From Lysinibacillus sp. SGAir0095 (lineage in GTDB: Bacteria > Bacillota > Bacilli > Bacillales_A > Planococcaceae), in contig NZ_CP028083.1 of NCBI RefSeq assembly GCF_005491425.1, positions 1,512,001 through 1,576,000 of the forward strand: a stretch of DNA of 64,000 bases. The letters run 5' to 3'. A model generated the notes under the pieces. The model ran no database searches, was not told the DNA's origin, and worked only from the letters and a program-made list of their open reading frames with translations. Below are positions 9,930 to 18,932 of the stretch, in pieces. Both the position numbers and the translations under genes were made by a program. The stretch's first letter is position 1. Every line of letters starts with the position of its first letter.

Positions 9930-9977
9930 GCTGCAGAGTGGATTGGTGCACCAACCAATTTACACTGCAGCCTTTTA
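9930..9977 (+). terminator. Long hairpin terminator before glnR
   Basis: Outer arms GCTGCAG (9930-9936) and CTGCAGC (9965-9971), with an inner palindrome centred on TTGGTGCACCAA, followed by CTTTTAATT. It separates the membrane-protein gene from the glnRA promoter. The rest of 9899-10172 shows nothing else. Confidence 0.75.
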
Positions 9978-10172
9978 ATTGTCTGGAAATTGATGTATTA
10001 AGATTCATTCTACTTGATATAACATTAAATCTTCTATATATCACAAGAAAAGTAAGAAAAAAGCAAGTTTCAGACAAATGATGTCATAATAAAAAGAATT
10101 GCGAAACTATTGTCAAAGTTCATATTTAGGGATATATTCTAATAAATACTTGAATGTGTACATCCCCTTTAA

Positions 10173-10225
10173 TGTCAGTTTTTCTAACGTAACATTGACA
10201 TTCTATCTTACTAAGGTTAAGATAG
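10173..10225 (+). promoter_or_regulatory. glnRA promoter with two GlnR operators
   Basis: Two 17-bp sites fit the GlnR/TnrA consensus TGTNA-N7-TNACA with one or two mismatches: TGTCA-N7-TAACG (10173-10189) and TGACA-N7-TTACT (10196-10212), separated by 6 bp. The second overlaps a sigma-A promoter, TTGACA (10195-10200), 17-bp spacer, TAAGAT (10218-10223). Geometry and gap match my recollection of the Bacillus subtilis glnRA control region. An 8-bp inverted repeat (CTATCTTA / TAAGATAG) also spans the -10. Confidence 0.85.
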
Positions 10226-10245
10226 TCGTAAGGGAGGTGGATTAA

Positions 10246-10647
10246 ATGAGTAGTGAAAGAAGATCAAGTGAATTAAGAAGATCCATGCCGCTTTTACCAA
10301 TCAGTACCGTTATGCAATTAACTGAACTATCGGCGCGACAAATTCGCTATTATGAAGAACATGATTTAATTCAGCCACACCGTACGGAAGGTAATAGAAG
10401 AATGTTTTCCTTAAATGATGTGGATACGCTACTAGATGTTAAGGACATGTTAGAGCAAGGTGTCAATATGGCAGGGATTAAAAAAGTATTTGATATGAGA
10501 AATAATCCTGCAGTACAAGCTGTTAAAGAAAAAGAAGAAATCTCTGATGCTGATTTGCGTCGCATTTTACGTGAAGAGATGATCAATAGTGGACGTCATC
10601 AAAAAACGTCATTACGCCAAGGGGATTTATCGCGTTTTTATCAATAA
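10246..10647 (+). CDS. glnR: Glutamine synthetase repressor GlnR
   Basis: MerR-family nitrogen repressor, 133 aa. The N-terminal winged helix contains LSARQIRYYEEHDLIQPHRTEGNRRMFS; the C-terminal tail, which in Bacillus senses feedback-inhibited glutamine synthetase, ends HQKTSLRQGDLSRFYQ. A GGGAGGTGG Shine-Dalgarno precedes the ATG. It heads the glnRA operon and should repress it through the two operators upstream. Confidence 0.97.
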   Translation: MSSERRSSELRRSMPLLPISTVMQLTELSARQIRYYEEHDLIQPHRTEGNRRMFSLNDVDTLLDVKDMLEQGVNMAGIKKVFDMRNNPAVQAVKEKEEISDADLRRILREEMINSGRHQKTSLRQGDLSRFYQ

Positions 10648-10729
10648 TGCGCGTGAATTATAAATAGAAAAATTGTGAATGATAAAGCTGTCATTTGCGA
10701 ATAAGGTAAAAGTAGGAGTGTGGAATGCT

Positions 10730-12064
10730 GTGGGTAAATACACAAAAGACGATATTAAACGTCTAGTTCAAGAAAAAGAAGTAAAATATATTCGACTACA
10801 ATTTACAGACATTTTAGGAACAATCAAAAACGTAGAAATTCCAGTAAGTCAACTTGACAAAGCATTAGACAACAAAATGATGTTTGATGGTTCTTCTATT
10901 GAAGGCTTTGTTCGTATCGAAGAATCTGATATGTACTTATATCCTGATCTTGACACATTCATGGTGTTCCCATGGACTACTGATAATGGTAAAGTGGCAC
11001 GTTTCATTTGCGATATTTACACAGCTGAAGGTGAACCATTCTCAGGTGATCCACGTAATAACTTAAAGCGTGTATTAAAAGGAATGGAAGAATTAGGTTT
11101 CACTCATTTCAACCTTGGTCCAGAGCCGGAGTTCTTCTTATTCAAGTTAGATGCAAAAGGAGAGCCAACTCTTGAAGTAAATGACCATGGCGGTTATTTT
11201 GACTTAGCACCAACAGACTTAGGTGAAAACTGCCGTCGCGATATCGTGCTGGAACTTGAAGAAATGGGCTTTGAAATCGAAGCTTCTCACCATGAGGTTG
11301 CTCCAGGTCAGCATGAAATCGACTTCAAATATGCAAATGCGATTGAAGCATGTGATAACATCCAAACGTTTAAATTAGTTGTTAAAACAATTGCTCGTAA
11401 ACATGGTTTACATGCAACATTCATGCCAAAACCATTATTTGGTGAAGCAGGTTCTGGAATGCACTGTAACGTTTCATTATTCAAAGGTAAAGAAAATGCA
11501 TTCTATGATCCAAGCACAGAAATCGGCTTATCTCAAACAGCAATGCAATTTATGGCGGGTGTATTAGCGCATGTTCAAGGATTTACAGCGATTACAAACC
11601 CAACAGTTAACTCATACAAACGTTTAGTGCCTGGTTATGAAGCGCCATGTTACGTAGCTTGGTCTGCACAAAACCGTTCGCCACTAATTCGTGTACCAGC
11701 TTCACGTGGTCTATCTACTCGTATTGAAGTACGTTCAGTAGACCCATCTGCTAATCCTTATTTAGCATTAGCAGCGATTCTGGAATCTGGTTTAGAAGGA
11801 ATCCGTAACAAGATGACACCTCCACCAGCAATTAACCGTAATATCTACGTAATGAGTGAAGAAGAACGCAAAGCAAACGGTATTGATAACTTACCGGCTT
11901 CTCTTGACGATGCGCTTATTGCTCTTTCTCAGGATGAGGTTATTAAAAATGCATTAGGTAGCCATATCTATGCAAACTTCAAAGAAGCGAAAGAAATCGA
12001 ATTCGATATGTTCCGTACAACAGTCCATCCATGGGAACGCGAACAATATTTGAAAATGTATTAA
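10730..12064 (+). CDS. glnA: Glutamine synthetase, type I-alpha
   Basis: Condenses glutamate and ammonia to glutamine with ATP; dodecameric and cytosolic. 444 aa, exactly the length of the Bacillus subtilis enzyme. The GTG at 10730 (protein beginning MGKYTKDDI) is chosen because homologues begin there; AGGAG lies 11 nt upstream. An in-frame ATG at 10679 would add 17 unrelated residues. Visible motifs are [24 protein letters not shown] and [16 protein letters not shown]. The feedback-inhibited enzyme is known to act as partner of GlnR, whose gene precedes it. Confidence 0.97.
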   Translation: MGKYTKDDIKRLVQEKEVKYIRLQFTDILGTIKNVEIPVSQLDKALDNKMMFDGSSIEGFVRIEESDMYLYPDLDTFMVFPWTTDNGKVARFICDIYTAEGEPFSGDPRNNLKRVLKGMEELGFTHFNLGPEPEFFLFKLDAKGEPTLEVNDHGGYFDLAPTDLGENCRRDIVLELEEMGFEIEASHHEVAPGQHEIDFKYANAIEACDNIQTFKLVVKTIARKHGLHATFMPKPLFGEAGSGMHCNVSLFKGKENAFYDPSTEIGLSQTAMQFMAGVLAHVQGFTAITNPTVNSYKRLVPGYEAPCYVAWSAQNRSPLIRVPASRGLSTRIEVRSVDPSANPYLALAAILESGLEGIRNKMTPPPAINRNIYVMSEEERKANGIDNLPASLDDALIALSQDEVIKNALGSHIYANFKEAKEIEFDMFRTTVHPWEREQYLKMY

Positions 12065-12075
12065 TAGTAATGGAG

Positions 12076-12102
12076 CCTGGCACCTTGTGTGTCAGGTTTT
12101 TT
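12076..12102 (+). terminator. Intrinsic terminator after glnA
   Basis: Arms CCTGGCAC (12076-12083) and GTGTCAGG (12089-12096), one G-U pair, then six Ts. A related CCTGGCA/TGTCAGG hairpin without a T run occurs at 27271-27286. Confidence 0.88.
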
Positions 12103-12175
12103 GTGAATGAATTAGAGTTCTGGGAGAAATTCGCATGAAATTATTATGTTGCTGCTCTATTTCGGAATACCTAAA

Positions 12176-12215
12176 TTTAAAAACCCACCTTCCTTAATTC
12201 AAGTAGGGAGGTGGG
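12176..12215 (-). terminator. Intrinsic terminator of the minor-pilin operon
   Basis: Arms CCCACCTTCC (12184-12193) and GGGAGGTGGG (12206-12215), one mismatch, followed on the minus strand by TTTTTAAATTT. It lies 6 nt after the stop of the 144-aa gene. Confidence 0.88.
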
Positions 12216-12220
12216 TGTGT

Positions 12221-12655
12221 TTATTTCTTCCAAGTCAAAACATTATCAAGCTCCGTTATCATTGCACCGCTTTCTTTATCGAATAGCTGGATTAATATGC
12301 GAGATAATTCCTCGTAGCTTTCGTGCGGCTGTAACTTCAATAAAACATAGACGTCCGAATCGGTATGCTTTTCAAATGTCATGGTTGATTTCTCGATTTC
12401 AGGTTCGCCATAACCGATGGATTGAATAGCTTCTGAACGTTCTTCAAATGTGTAGCTGCCAGCTGCCGAAGACGCAAGGTTTAATTCTTCTTGGGCAATT
12501 TCTGTTGCTGCGCTAATTTCTTCCTCAGAAAAAGTCACGTTCTGATCGGCTACATCATAGAAAATAGTCAAAGCGCCACCTATAAGAATCAAAACGATAA
12601 TAGTAATGGCAATCATCTTGGTTGTCGAAGCGCCAGGCTGCTTGAGTGTTTTCAT
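12221..12655 (-). CDS. Single-span membrane protein at the end of the minor-pilin operon
   Basis: 144 aa with a basic N-terminus, one membrane segment (about residues 13-31) and an extracytoplasmic domain rich in Glu and Ser. There is no prepilin G-x4-E cleavage motif, so it is not an evident pilin. AAGGTG precedes the ATG. It is the last gene on the minus strand of the pilus locus, 151 nt after the large PilX-like gene, and has its own strong terminator. Assignment to the pilus system rests on position only; the family is not recognised. Confidence 0.6.
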   Translation of the reverse strand: MKTLKQPGASTTKMIAITIIVLILIGGALTIFYDVADQNVTFSEEEISAATEIAQEELNLASSAAGSYTFEERSEAIQSIGYGEPEIEKSTMTFEKHTDSDVYVLLKLQPHESYEELSRILIQLFDKESGAMITELDNVLTWKK

Positions 12656-12806
12656 CTTTACACCTTCTTAATTCGAATGTAAATCACTTGCTCAAGTTTA
12701 ATGTAGCTGAATTAAGATAAAAAGACTATAGAGTTACATGGATTGACAATTTTTCTGAGAAAGATTTGTTACAATTTGTTGTTCACTAAAAACTTGCAAA
12801 ACGGCG

Positions 12807-14495
12807 TTAATTGGATTGTTCAATTGTTTCGGGTTCGTTGATTTCTGTAATGAATTCTTCTTCTTTATCCCGCATAAAGTCGGTGTACTCAGATATGAGG
12901 TTTTGATCGTAAATGACCGATAACCTTGAATTCTTTTGAGGAATACTCGGTGTGCTTGAATTTCGATCGTGGTCGTATAACAGTGATTGGGCTGCGCCAG
13001 ATTCAAAAGTATTGTTCCTGGAGCTCCCCCGAACCGCTGTCAAAATTAATCGGTTTGCTGAAATCCCACCTTGTAATTGAATATGGGAACCAACCCCATA
13101 CATAATCATGTTGGATTTGGTATAGAAAAAGCCTTTAATCACGCTTGGTGTGTCACTATCGACGGAGATATTCGAAATATTAATTTCACCGGTAGCAAAG
13201 ATTATCAACGTACTATTTTCAGTTATCCCGTTTAACGTACTTTCACGAATGGTCACATTCCCATCAACATAGATTAATGCATCCGTTTTAAGGTTCGTAT
13301 TTGTAACAGACAAATCGCCATAAACATAATAGGTCCCTGATAAATTGATTGTTCGATTCCCACTTGATGCAGCACCATTGATGGTCAGACTGCTTTTGCT
13401 TAAGGTCTTTTCGTATTTCGTACACCAAACCAGAAAATATGCAACACATTTTTCTGTCTCGCCAGCCACAAGGGTTTCATAGCTTTTGCTGAACCGACTC
13501 GTTTCGTGATTGGTAGTGGTGATATTTAACGAAGTGTATTTTTTATTTGTCCCTTTGTTTGCTTTATCTAGTATTGTCCCGCTTATTTCCACGGTATCGT
13601 CCGATAACTCTTTTGTTAATACATTTAGTTGAGGACTATTAAAAAATTGAGCTGAAATCGTTGAAGATGCGTTTGCAGCAGTAGGGCTGAGGCGAGTATA
13701 ATTATTTGTGTTCGTTAGCTTGTTTCCAGCAACATGATCATCATAAGTAGGTTTATTGTTCGTATTCAAGACATACACATTTTTCTGATCGTTCAATATT
13801 AATTTGGGTGTAACGCTATTGGCAGCCTGTCGAACCCGTGTACTAACACTGTCTTCCCATTTAGCGGTCGTTCCCGAAAACCATGAAGCTTGTTTAGATA
13901 GGACAATGTTGCCGTCAGATTTAATATCTCCTTGAACCTCGACACCGCCGTGTAAATAGAGATTTCCGCCATTATTTGTAGAAACCGCATACCTAAGCTG
14001 ATCTGGGACAGCATCTGTTCCAACTATCACTTTAGCAGTAGTCACATTTCTTTTCCCATCAACAATCCCGGTGCTTCTAATAGGGATGATTTTCTTCAAT
14101 TCCTGTAATTCGTTTTTTTCATTGTACACATTTTGAATGTTTTGACCATCAATACAAACGTGGGTTAGTCCGGTTTCACTGGCGATTTCCACGCCACCAG
14201 TCGTACAGCTATACTTAGAATTTTGAATGATTTGTGTTAGTTTAGATTGGAAATCAGCTTTTCCCACAGTGCCTGCACTAATATAGGTCTGCAGCTCTTT
14301 TTGAATAGAGGCAGTTAAAAACTCAACGCCCTTATCAGAAACATCCTTTGCTTGGACGATATCTTCCCGAGTATCATTCTTGAGAATGCTATTTGTTGTG
14401 AGGGTAATGAGACTTAATCCTAGGATAGATAAAATAATAAGAACGGTTAGAGCTAATAATAAGGCATAGCCTTTTTCACATTTCGTGATGTTCAT
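12807..14495 (-). CDS. Large PilX-like minor pilin, beta-solenoid C-terminus (cassette 2)
   Basis: 562 aa. The N-terminus KCEKG-YALLLALTVLIIL has a prepilin-type cleavage site followed by a hydrophobic helix but lacks Glu at mature position 5, a feature of the GspK/PilX subunits that cap pseudopili. The remainder is long, Ser/Thr/Asn-rich, and near residues 380-500 shows short periodic strands such as YVYGDLSV, LIYVDGNVTI and GEINISNIS typical of a bactofilin-like beta-solenoid. It follows the PilW-like gene by 25 nt and GGGAG precedes the ATG. Role inferred: tip subunit or adhesin of the type IV pilus. Confidence 0.75.
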   Translation of the reverse strand: MNITKCEKGYALLLALTVLIILSILGLSLITLTTNSILKNDTREDIVQAKDVSDKGVEFLTASIQKELQTYISAGTVGKADFQSKLTQIIQNSKYSCTTGGVEIASETGLTHVCIDGQNIQNVYNEKNELQELKKIIPIRSTGIVDGKRNVTTAKVIVGTDAVPDQLRYAVSTNNGGNLYLHGGVEVQGDIKSDGNIVLSKQASWFSGTTAKWEDSVSTRVRQAANSVTPKLILNDQKNVYVLNTNNKPTYDDHVAGNKLTNTNNYTRLSPTAANASSTISAQFFNSPQLNVLTKELSDDTVEISGTILDKANKGTNKKYTSLNITTTNHETSRFSKSYETLVAGETEKCVAYFLVWCTKYEKTLSKSSLTINGAASSGNRTINLSGTYYVYGDLSVTNTNLKTDALIYVDGNVTIRESTLNGITENSTLIIFATGEINISNISVDSDTPSVIKGFFYTKSNMIMYGVGSHIQLQGGISANRLILTAVRGSSRNNTFESGAAQSLLYDHDRNSSTPSIPQKNSRLSVIYDQNLISEYTDFMRDKEEEFITEINEPETIEQSN

Positions 14496-14520
14496 AATAG
14501 TGGACTCCCTGTTCTAACAG

Positions 14521-15084
14521 TTAAAAGGGTTGGACTTCATTTGTAAATTCAATTTCTTTCAATGTATTACGTTTTTTATATTGAAGAACCAAAATAATTT
14601 TGTAAGAAGTTGCTTCGCTTGGGTTACCGATGATTTTCGATCTCTTTAAAATCGATATATTATCGTTGGAAATCTCATAGATCTCATTTCTTAAACGTAA
14701 TCTTGTTATTCCATTACTTGTGACAAATCCAATCGGCTTCAAGCTATTTTTACAAGCAGTATCCAAAATCAGATTCCCGGACGTATCACGCTTGCAAAGG
14801 GTAGGGGAACTCGTCACATTTAAATAACTATTATCATTATCTGTAACATTTTGAATAATATGTGCTTGTTTTGTTTGGTAAAGCGTTTTAATCAAGCTGC
14901 TTACAATAATGTCTGCTTCATCCCGAAGGCTGCTTTCAACCCGAATAGCATTTGTAGTATTAGTACTTTGAACAATGATCGTAATCGTGAAAATTGAAAC
15001 AAACGACAGTAAGACCAGGACGGCCAATAACTCAACTAATGTAATTCCACGTTCGTCCAGTCGTTGATTAATCAATCGAAACAT
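14521..15084 (-). CDS. PilW/GspJ-like minor prepilin (cassette 2)
   Basis: 187 aa. The leader MFRLINQRLDERG is followed by ITLVELLAVLVLL, a canonical class III prepilin motif with Glu at position 5 of the mature protein. The start at 15084 overlaps the end of the upstream pilin gene by 17 nt, so translation is probably coupled; an upstream in-frame start would give a long nonsensical leader. The mature domain has two cysteines near residue 110 (TLCKRD ... ACKNS). It is the second gene of the V-W-X cassette. Confidence 0.8.
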   Translation of the reverse strand: MFRLINQRLDERGITLVELLAVLVLLSFVSIFTITIIVQSTNTTNAIRVESSLRDEADIIVSSLIKTLYQTKQAHIIQNVTDNDNSYLNVTSSPTLCKRDTSGNLILDTACKNSLKPIGFVTSNGITRLRLRNEIYEISNDNISILKRSKIIGNPSEATSYKIILVLQYKKRNTLKEIEFTNEVQPF

Positions 15085-15520
15085 ACCCTTCTGAAGACCC
15101 TTTTGTAGTCCCGTTTGGTGAAGTAACCGTAACCACCACTTTAATGAGATTAAGATCCTTCTCTGTGTAAGTGGCATTTTTAGATTTTGTCGTACTTTGT
15201 GATGACTTGTACGAAACGGTATTAGTTCTCCCATTCAAATCAATTTCAAGTGGGGGATTCTTTAATTTTTTGTTAGTCTGCGTAGTATCAACAAAATAAC
15301 GCTGAATATCCGTAGCCTTTGTATAGGTTTTAGCCCGAACCCTCTCCAACATCGCATCAGCCAAGTTGATCGTCACAAGCTTTTCGGTATTTGTAACGGC
15401 CGTTCTATTGGTTTGAATAAAAAGTTGGGATATGCTTAGTAAAATTATTGTGATGATAATGATGGAAGCGACTACTTCTATTAGGGTGAAGCCTTTGGGG
15501 TTTTGAAGGGGTTTTTGCAT
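15068..15520 (-). CDS. PilV/GspI-like minor prepilin (cassette 2)
   Basis: 150 aa. The leader MQKPLQNPKG is cut before FTLIEVVASIIIITIILLS, a canonical prepilin motif with Phe at +1 and Glu at +5. GGAG lies 9 nt before the ATG. It is the first gene of the second V-W-X cassette, overlapping the PilW-like gene by 17 nt. The 211-bp gap upstream to the first cassette holds a hairpin and presumably a promoter, but no clear -10/-35 pair was identified. Confidence 0.8.
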   Translation of the reverse strand: MQKPLQNPKGFTLIEVVASIIIITIILLSISQLFIQTNRTAVTNTEKLVTINLADAMLERVRAKTYTKATDIQRYFVDTTQTNKKLKNPPLEIDLNGRTNTVSYKSSQSTTKSKNATYTEKDLNLIKVVVTVTSPNGTTKGSSEGYVSID

Positions 15521-15652
15521 ATGTTACATCTCCACTAGAAAATAAATTTTTATTATTATGGGCTTTAGTATTAGCAATAAAATGGAGTTTTACTTTTTAA
15601 CATTATTTAAATTAAGCAAAGATTTAAGTGAATTTTGTTTTAAAATAGAAGA

Positions 15653-15696
15653 AAAGTGTAAAACTAGAGTGCTGTATATACTCAGTCTTACACTTA
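15653..15696 (-). terminator. Probable terminator of minor-pilin cassette 1
   Basis: Imperfect inverted repeat with outer arms AAGTGTAA / TTACACTT and inner AGAGTG / TACTC-type pairing, followed on the minus strand by TTTTCTTC. It lies 35 nt after the stop of the 597-aa gene and separates the two cassettes. Confidence 0.55.
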
Positions 15697-15731
15697 AATA
15701 TAATCATTTTTTAATTGATTTCAGTATTGTA

Positions 15732-17525
15732 TTATTCCTCTTTTGGAGGTAATGGATTTAATAAATTATAGGAGTCATCAGGTAGCTCATCGGGATTAGT
15801 TGGTTCAGGCTCTATTGGTTTACTTTCTGTTGGAGGGTTAATAGTTGCTCCACCTGATAAATTATATGTCTTTGCTACAACATTCCCATTGATTGTTCCG
15901 CCACCAGAATGAATAAAACTACTATATGGCGCTAAAAATAGTTGTTCAACAACTGAAGTTCCTCCATCTACTTTAATGGTATTATACCCATACCCATAAA
16001 TATCTCCATTGACTCTTCCACCGCCACTCAATGTAAGATTTGCATCTTTCACATGTAAACTGTTATTAAGAGTAACTCCTCCGGCAATACTTAAAGAACT
16101 TTTTCCAGAGTAATAGATATTTGAAGTTGATATTTTCCCATTATTATTAATAGTAGAGCCTCCTCCAACCCACATATTATTCAGTACATATATTTTTAAT
16201 GTACCAGGATTTACAATGTTAATGTGTCCTTGAGTAATATTTAATGAGTCTATATAGATTGAACGGTTGCCACCTTTTAGGTCAATATTTAAAGTACGAT
16301 CGTTAGCAATATTAAAATTGGTGAAATATAAATCAGAAACGACTTCTAGTGTTGTATTATTTGGAATAGAATCATTGAAATTTAATGAACCATCTTTTAT
16401 TAAATATGCTTTGGTACCTGAAATAATTTTATTCTCTGGTTTTGAAGTATTAGTTGGTAATTTGAAAACTTCAGAAGTTGCTGCTAATTTTGGTACTTGT
16501 TGTATACATGAATTAGTAAATCCGTATGTGCTTATTATAGTATTGAATTCTTCATTACTTATCTTTTGGATTTTTGATGAGTTGTTAGTCGAATTTCCAA
16601 TTGGATTAAAATTAATGGAGCTATTATATTTATATTTACCTTTTAAACTATCAAACCAACTATTAATATATATATTTTTGGCAATTAAATTTTGATTGAG
16701 TGTAGGGTATCCAGAGATAGTTATGTTGTTTTCTGCAATAAGATTCCCATTAATATTTCCTCCTGAAATCGTTATGTTTTTCTTAGAAAAAACATTTCTG
16801 ATACCAGATGAACCATTAATCTCTATATCTTCAGATGAGAAAAGATTTCCATTAAGTGAGGCACCATTATTTCCAATTGTCAATTTTTCAGTTGAATAAA
16901 TATCTCCATTTATTGTACCGCTACCGGTAGTAATTGCTCCGCTTGTATAAAGTGCATAACATGCATTGAGTCTATTGTTATTATTGTCAGTATTGATTAT
17001 TGGAATAACCTTAGGATCAAATAGGACCTCGATTTCTTGTGAGATAGTTCTCTTTTTTTCACCAATTCTACCTGTTGAACTTAATAAAAAACTCTTTTTA
17101 TTTTCATTATAAGATAATGTTACAATAGCTTCTGGATTTGGTTCATCAAAATGCTCTTCGAAAGTTTTTATTGGCAAGTATTGGCCTGTTTTTATTGAGG
17201 ACTTTACAGCATCGTAATAAATTCCTTCGGTTATAGATGATTCAATTATCCCATCTTTATACTTAATAATTTCTTTCTCATAATTTTCCCGGAACAAATT
17301 TACCGCATTAATCATTTGAGAATATAATTCCGCTCTTTTTTCAACTAGTCCCGCTTCTGCAATATAATAAACAGATTGGGTGTCACGTTCGTTAGTCATA
17401 TTGTTAATTGTGTTTGCTGATATACCAAGCATACTTATACCTAAAATTGATAGTACTATTAATACTAACAAAGTTATAATTAATGTATAGCCTTTTTCAT
17501 TCAATTTTAAAAAGGGGTTTCTCAA
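15732..17525 (-). CDS. Large PilX-like minor pilin with beta-solenoid repeats (cassette 1)
   Basis: 597 aa. The TTG start at 17525 is set by GAGGAGG 7 nt upstream. The leader MRNPFLKLNEKG precedes YTLIITLLVLIVL: a prepilin site without Glu5, as in GspK/PilX. Two blocks (about residues 185-300 and 395-565) consist of short glycine/asparagine-rich strands with a recurring [I/L/V]NG[D/N][I/L/V] motif (INGDIYS, LNGNLFS, INGNLIA, VNGDIYG, INGNVVA), typical of a bactofilin-like right-handed solenoid. The tail is Pro/Glu-rich. Probably the tip subunit of its cassette; it is the longer paralogue of the 562-aa protein. Confidence 0.78.
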   Translation of the reverse strand: MRNPFLKLNEKGYTLIITLLVLIVLSILGISMLGISANTINNMTNERDTQSVYYIAEAGLVEKRAELYSQMINAVNLFRENYEKEIIKYKDGIIESSITEGIYYDAVKSSIKTGQYLPIKTFEEHFDEPNPEAIVTLSYNENKKSFLLSSTGRIGEKKRTISQEIEVLFDPKVIPIINTDNNNNRLNACYALYTSGAITTGSGTINGDIYSTEKLTIGNNGASLNGNLFSSEDIEINGSSGIRNVFSKKNITISGGNINGNLIAENNITISGYPTLNQNLIAKNIYINSWFDSLKGKYKYNSSINFNPIGNSTNNSSKIQKISNEEFNTIISTYGFTNSCIQQVPKLAATSEVFKLPTNTSKPENKIISGTKAYLIKDGSLNFNDSIPNNTTLEVVSDLYFTNFNIANDRTLNIDLKGGNRSIYIDSLNITQGHINIVNPGTLKIYVLNNMWVGGGSTINNNGKISTSNIYYSGKSSLSIAGGVTLNNSLHVKDANLTLSGGGRVNGDIYGYGYNTIKVDGGTSVVEQLFLAPYSSFIHSGGGTINGNVVAKTYNLSGGATINPPTESKPIEPEPTNPDELPDDSYNLLNPLPPKEE

Positions 17526-17538
17526 AATACTACCTCCT

Positions 17539-17964
17539 CTACCTAATAACAATTTGTGTTTTTTCTTTTACCCCGTTAACTGTCTTTATATTTATAGTTA
17601 GAACGTTATTCTCTTTACAAACTTCAAAAATCTCAATTTCTTCAGATATTACTATATTACCTTTCTTTAGGGTTCCAGTAGTACTTAATGAATAATATAC
17701 ATCGTCGATATTTAATGTATTTGAACACTTGTACCCTAAATCTTCTGCTAATTCTACTTTAAATTTGTATTTACGGATATCTTCCGTAATAATTTTCAGG
17801 GCATATGCTGTATCCATTAATTCGAAGTTTTTTTCTGTTTGATGCATTGAAGCATTCCGGCCATTTGACACTATCGTAATAATAGTAACAGCTATGAAAG
17901 CTGTAATGACAATGGCAGCAAGTATTTCTACTAAAGTTATTCCTTTTAAATTATTTATTTTCAT
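17539..17964 (-). CDS. PilW/GspJ-like minor prepilin (cassette 1)
   Basis: 141 aa. The short leader MKINNLKG precedes ITLVEILAAIVITAFIAVTII, a canonical prepilin motif with Glu5. Two cysteines (YKCSNT and FEVCKEN) could form a disulfide in the mature domain. The gene overlaps the upstream PilV-like gene by 14 nt and is followed 13 nt later by the PilX-like gene, so all three are probably cotranscribed. Confidence 0.8.
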   Translation of the reverse strand: MKINNLKGITLVEILAAIVITAFIAVTIITIVSNGRNASMHQTEKNFELMDTAYALKIITEDIRKYKFKVELAEDLGYKCSNTLNIDDVYYSLSTTGTLKKGNIVISEEIEIFEVCKENNVLTINIKTVNGVKEKTQIVIR

Positions 17965-18451
17965 TATGCTCAGCCATCCATTCTAGCGTGCTCTGCATTT
18001 GAGCTTTAGGACGAGTATCCTCCTTTTTTTCGTATACTTTAATTAAAATGGAAGAAATATATGAGTAAGAAGTTTTTGGTGCTATCTCTAAAATAATATA
18101 ATTATTTGTTTGTTGATGATATTTTTCAAAAGTAAGTGAACAATTGTTTTCTGATATTAGAGTGTATTTAAAGTTAGCCTGTTCATTTTTATCAATATTT
18201 AAGATTGCATTTTTACAATAAGGTGCAGTGAAGTTATAAGATTTTACTGCTTCATAAGTTTTTTCAATCTCAGATTGTGCTATATAAGTTGCATTAAAAA
18301 TGTTCTCGGAGTTTTTAGTAGTTTTTGCTGATTGTGTCAACAATGTAAAAATACTTATTAAAATAATAAATAAGATAACAATAGAGGTAATTACTTCTAC
18401 AAGGCTTATTCCATATTCATTTAATCGTACAGTTCTTAATGATTTTTTCAA
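17951..18451 (-). CDS. PilV/GspI-like minor prepilin (cassette 1)
   Basis: 166 aa. The TTG start at 18451 is preceded by AGGTG 6 nt upstream; an ATG further out (18508) would add 19 unlikely residues. The leader LKKSLRTVRLNEYG precedes ISLVEVITSIVILFIILI, a prepilin motif with Glu5. Two cysteines lie near residues 79 and 103 (APYCKN, NNCSLT). First gene of the minus-strand pilin operon, divergent from the VanW/pilB operon. Confidence 0.78.
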   Translation of the reverse strand: MKKSLRTVRLNEYGISLVEVITSIVILFIILISIFTLLTQSAKTTKNSENIFNATYIAQSEIEKTYEAVKSYNFTAPYCKNAILNIDKNEQANFKYTLISENNCSLTFEKYHQQTNNYIILEIAPKTSYSYISSILIKVYEKKEDTRPKAQMQSTLEWMAEHNENK

Positions 18452-18932
18452 GTTTAACACCTGCTTATTGTGATATAAAATTAAAATAATATTTGAGAAG
18501 TGAAGCAAACTTTTATGTTAAGGTTCTTATGATTTTTTAGTGAAAATGTTAAAACTACTAATATTATATAATATAAAAGTCATAGAGGTATAGTTAAGTG
18601 AAATAAAAAATATCTTCTTTTAGTAATAAAGATATATACAATTGGATTATTTTTGTGTATCTTATTAATAGAAAATAAACTAATATTGTTTTCTACTGTT
18701 ACTTTTTAAGAATTTATAACGATTTTGACAGAAAATATGATACTTATAGTTTAATATAGTAGAATGAGATAGTGAACACTTCGTAGGAATATCTATAAAT
18801 TCCTTCTATTTTCTTACTAATTTATTTTATTGGGTAATTTTGCTTAAGTTAGTTGAAGTTACATGCGAAGAAAGTCAAATTTTGAATCATCCTACTAGTA
18901 ATAGTTTTAATTAGAAACTTGAGGTGAGTTGC
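18452..18932. promoter_or_regulatory. AT-rich divergent control region of the pilus locus
   Basis: 481 bp without a gene, strongly A/T-rich, between the two divergent pilus operons, and so expected to hold promoters for both. A TTGACA lies at 18725-18730, but no well-spaced -10 follows it, so I name no promoter. No operator of a known regulator was recognised. Confidence 0.4.

Noticed and set aside
10679-10729. ATG at 10679 as glnA start
   Set aside because: It would add 17 residues absent from the highly conserved family; GTG at 10730 matches the known N-terminus and length.
12807-15520. Minor pilin genes as ComG competence pseudopilins
   Set aside because: Gene set and order (separate PilT, PilM/N/O, PilX-like giants) are those of type IV pili, not of the comG operon.
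15558-15752. Plus-strand frame of 64 codons between the pilin cassettes
   Set aside because: No ribosome site, overlaps a hairpin and the end of the minus-strand gene, composition reflects AT-rich DNA.
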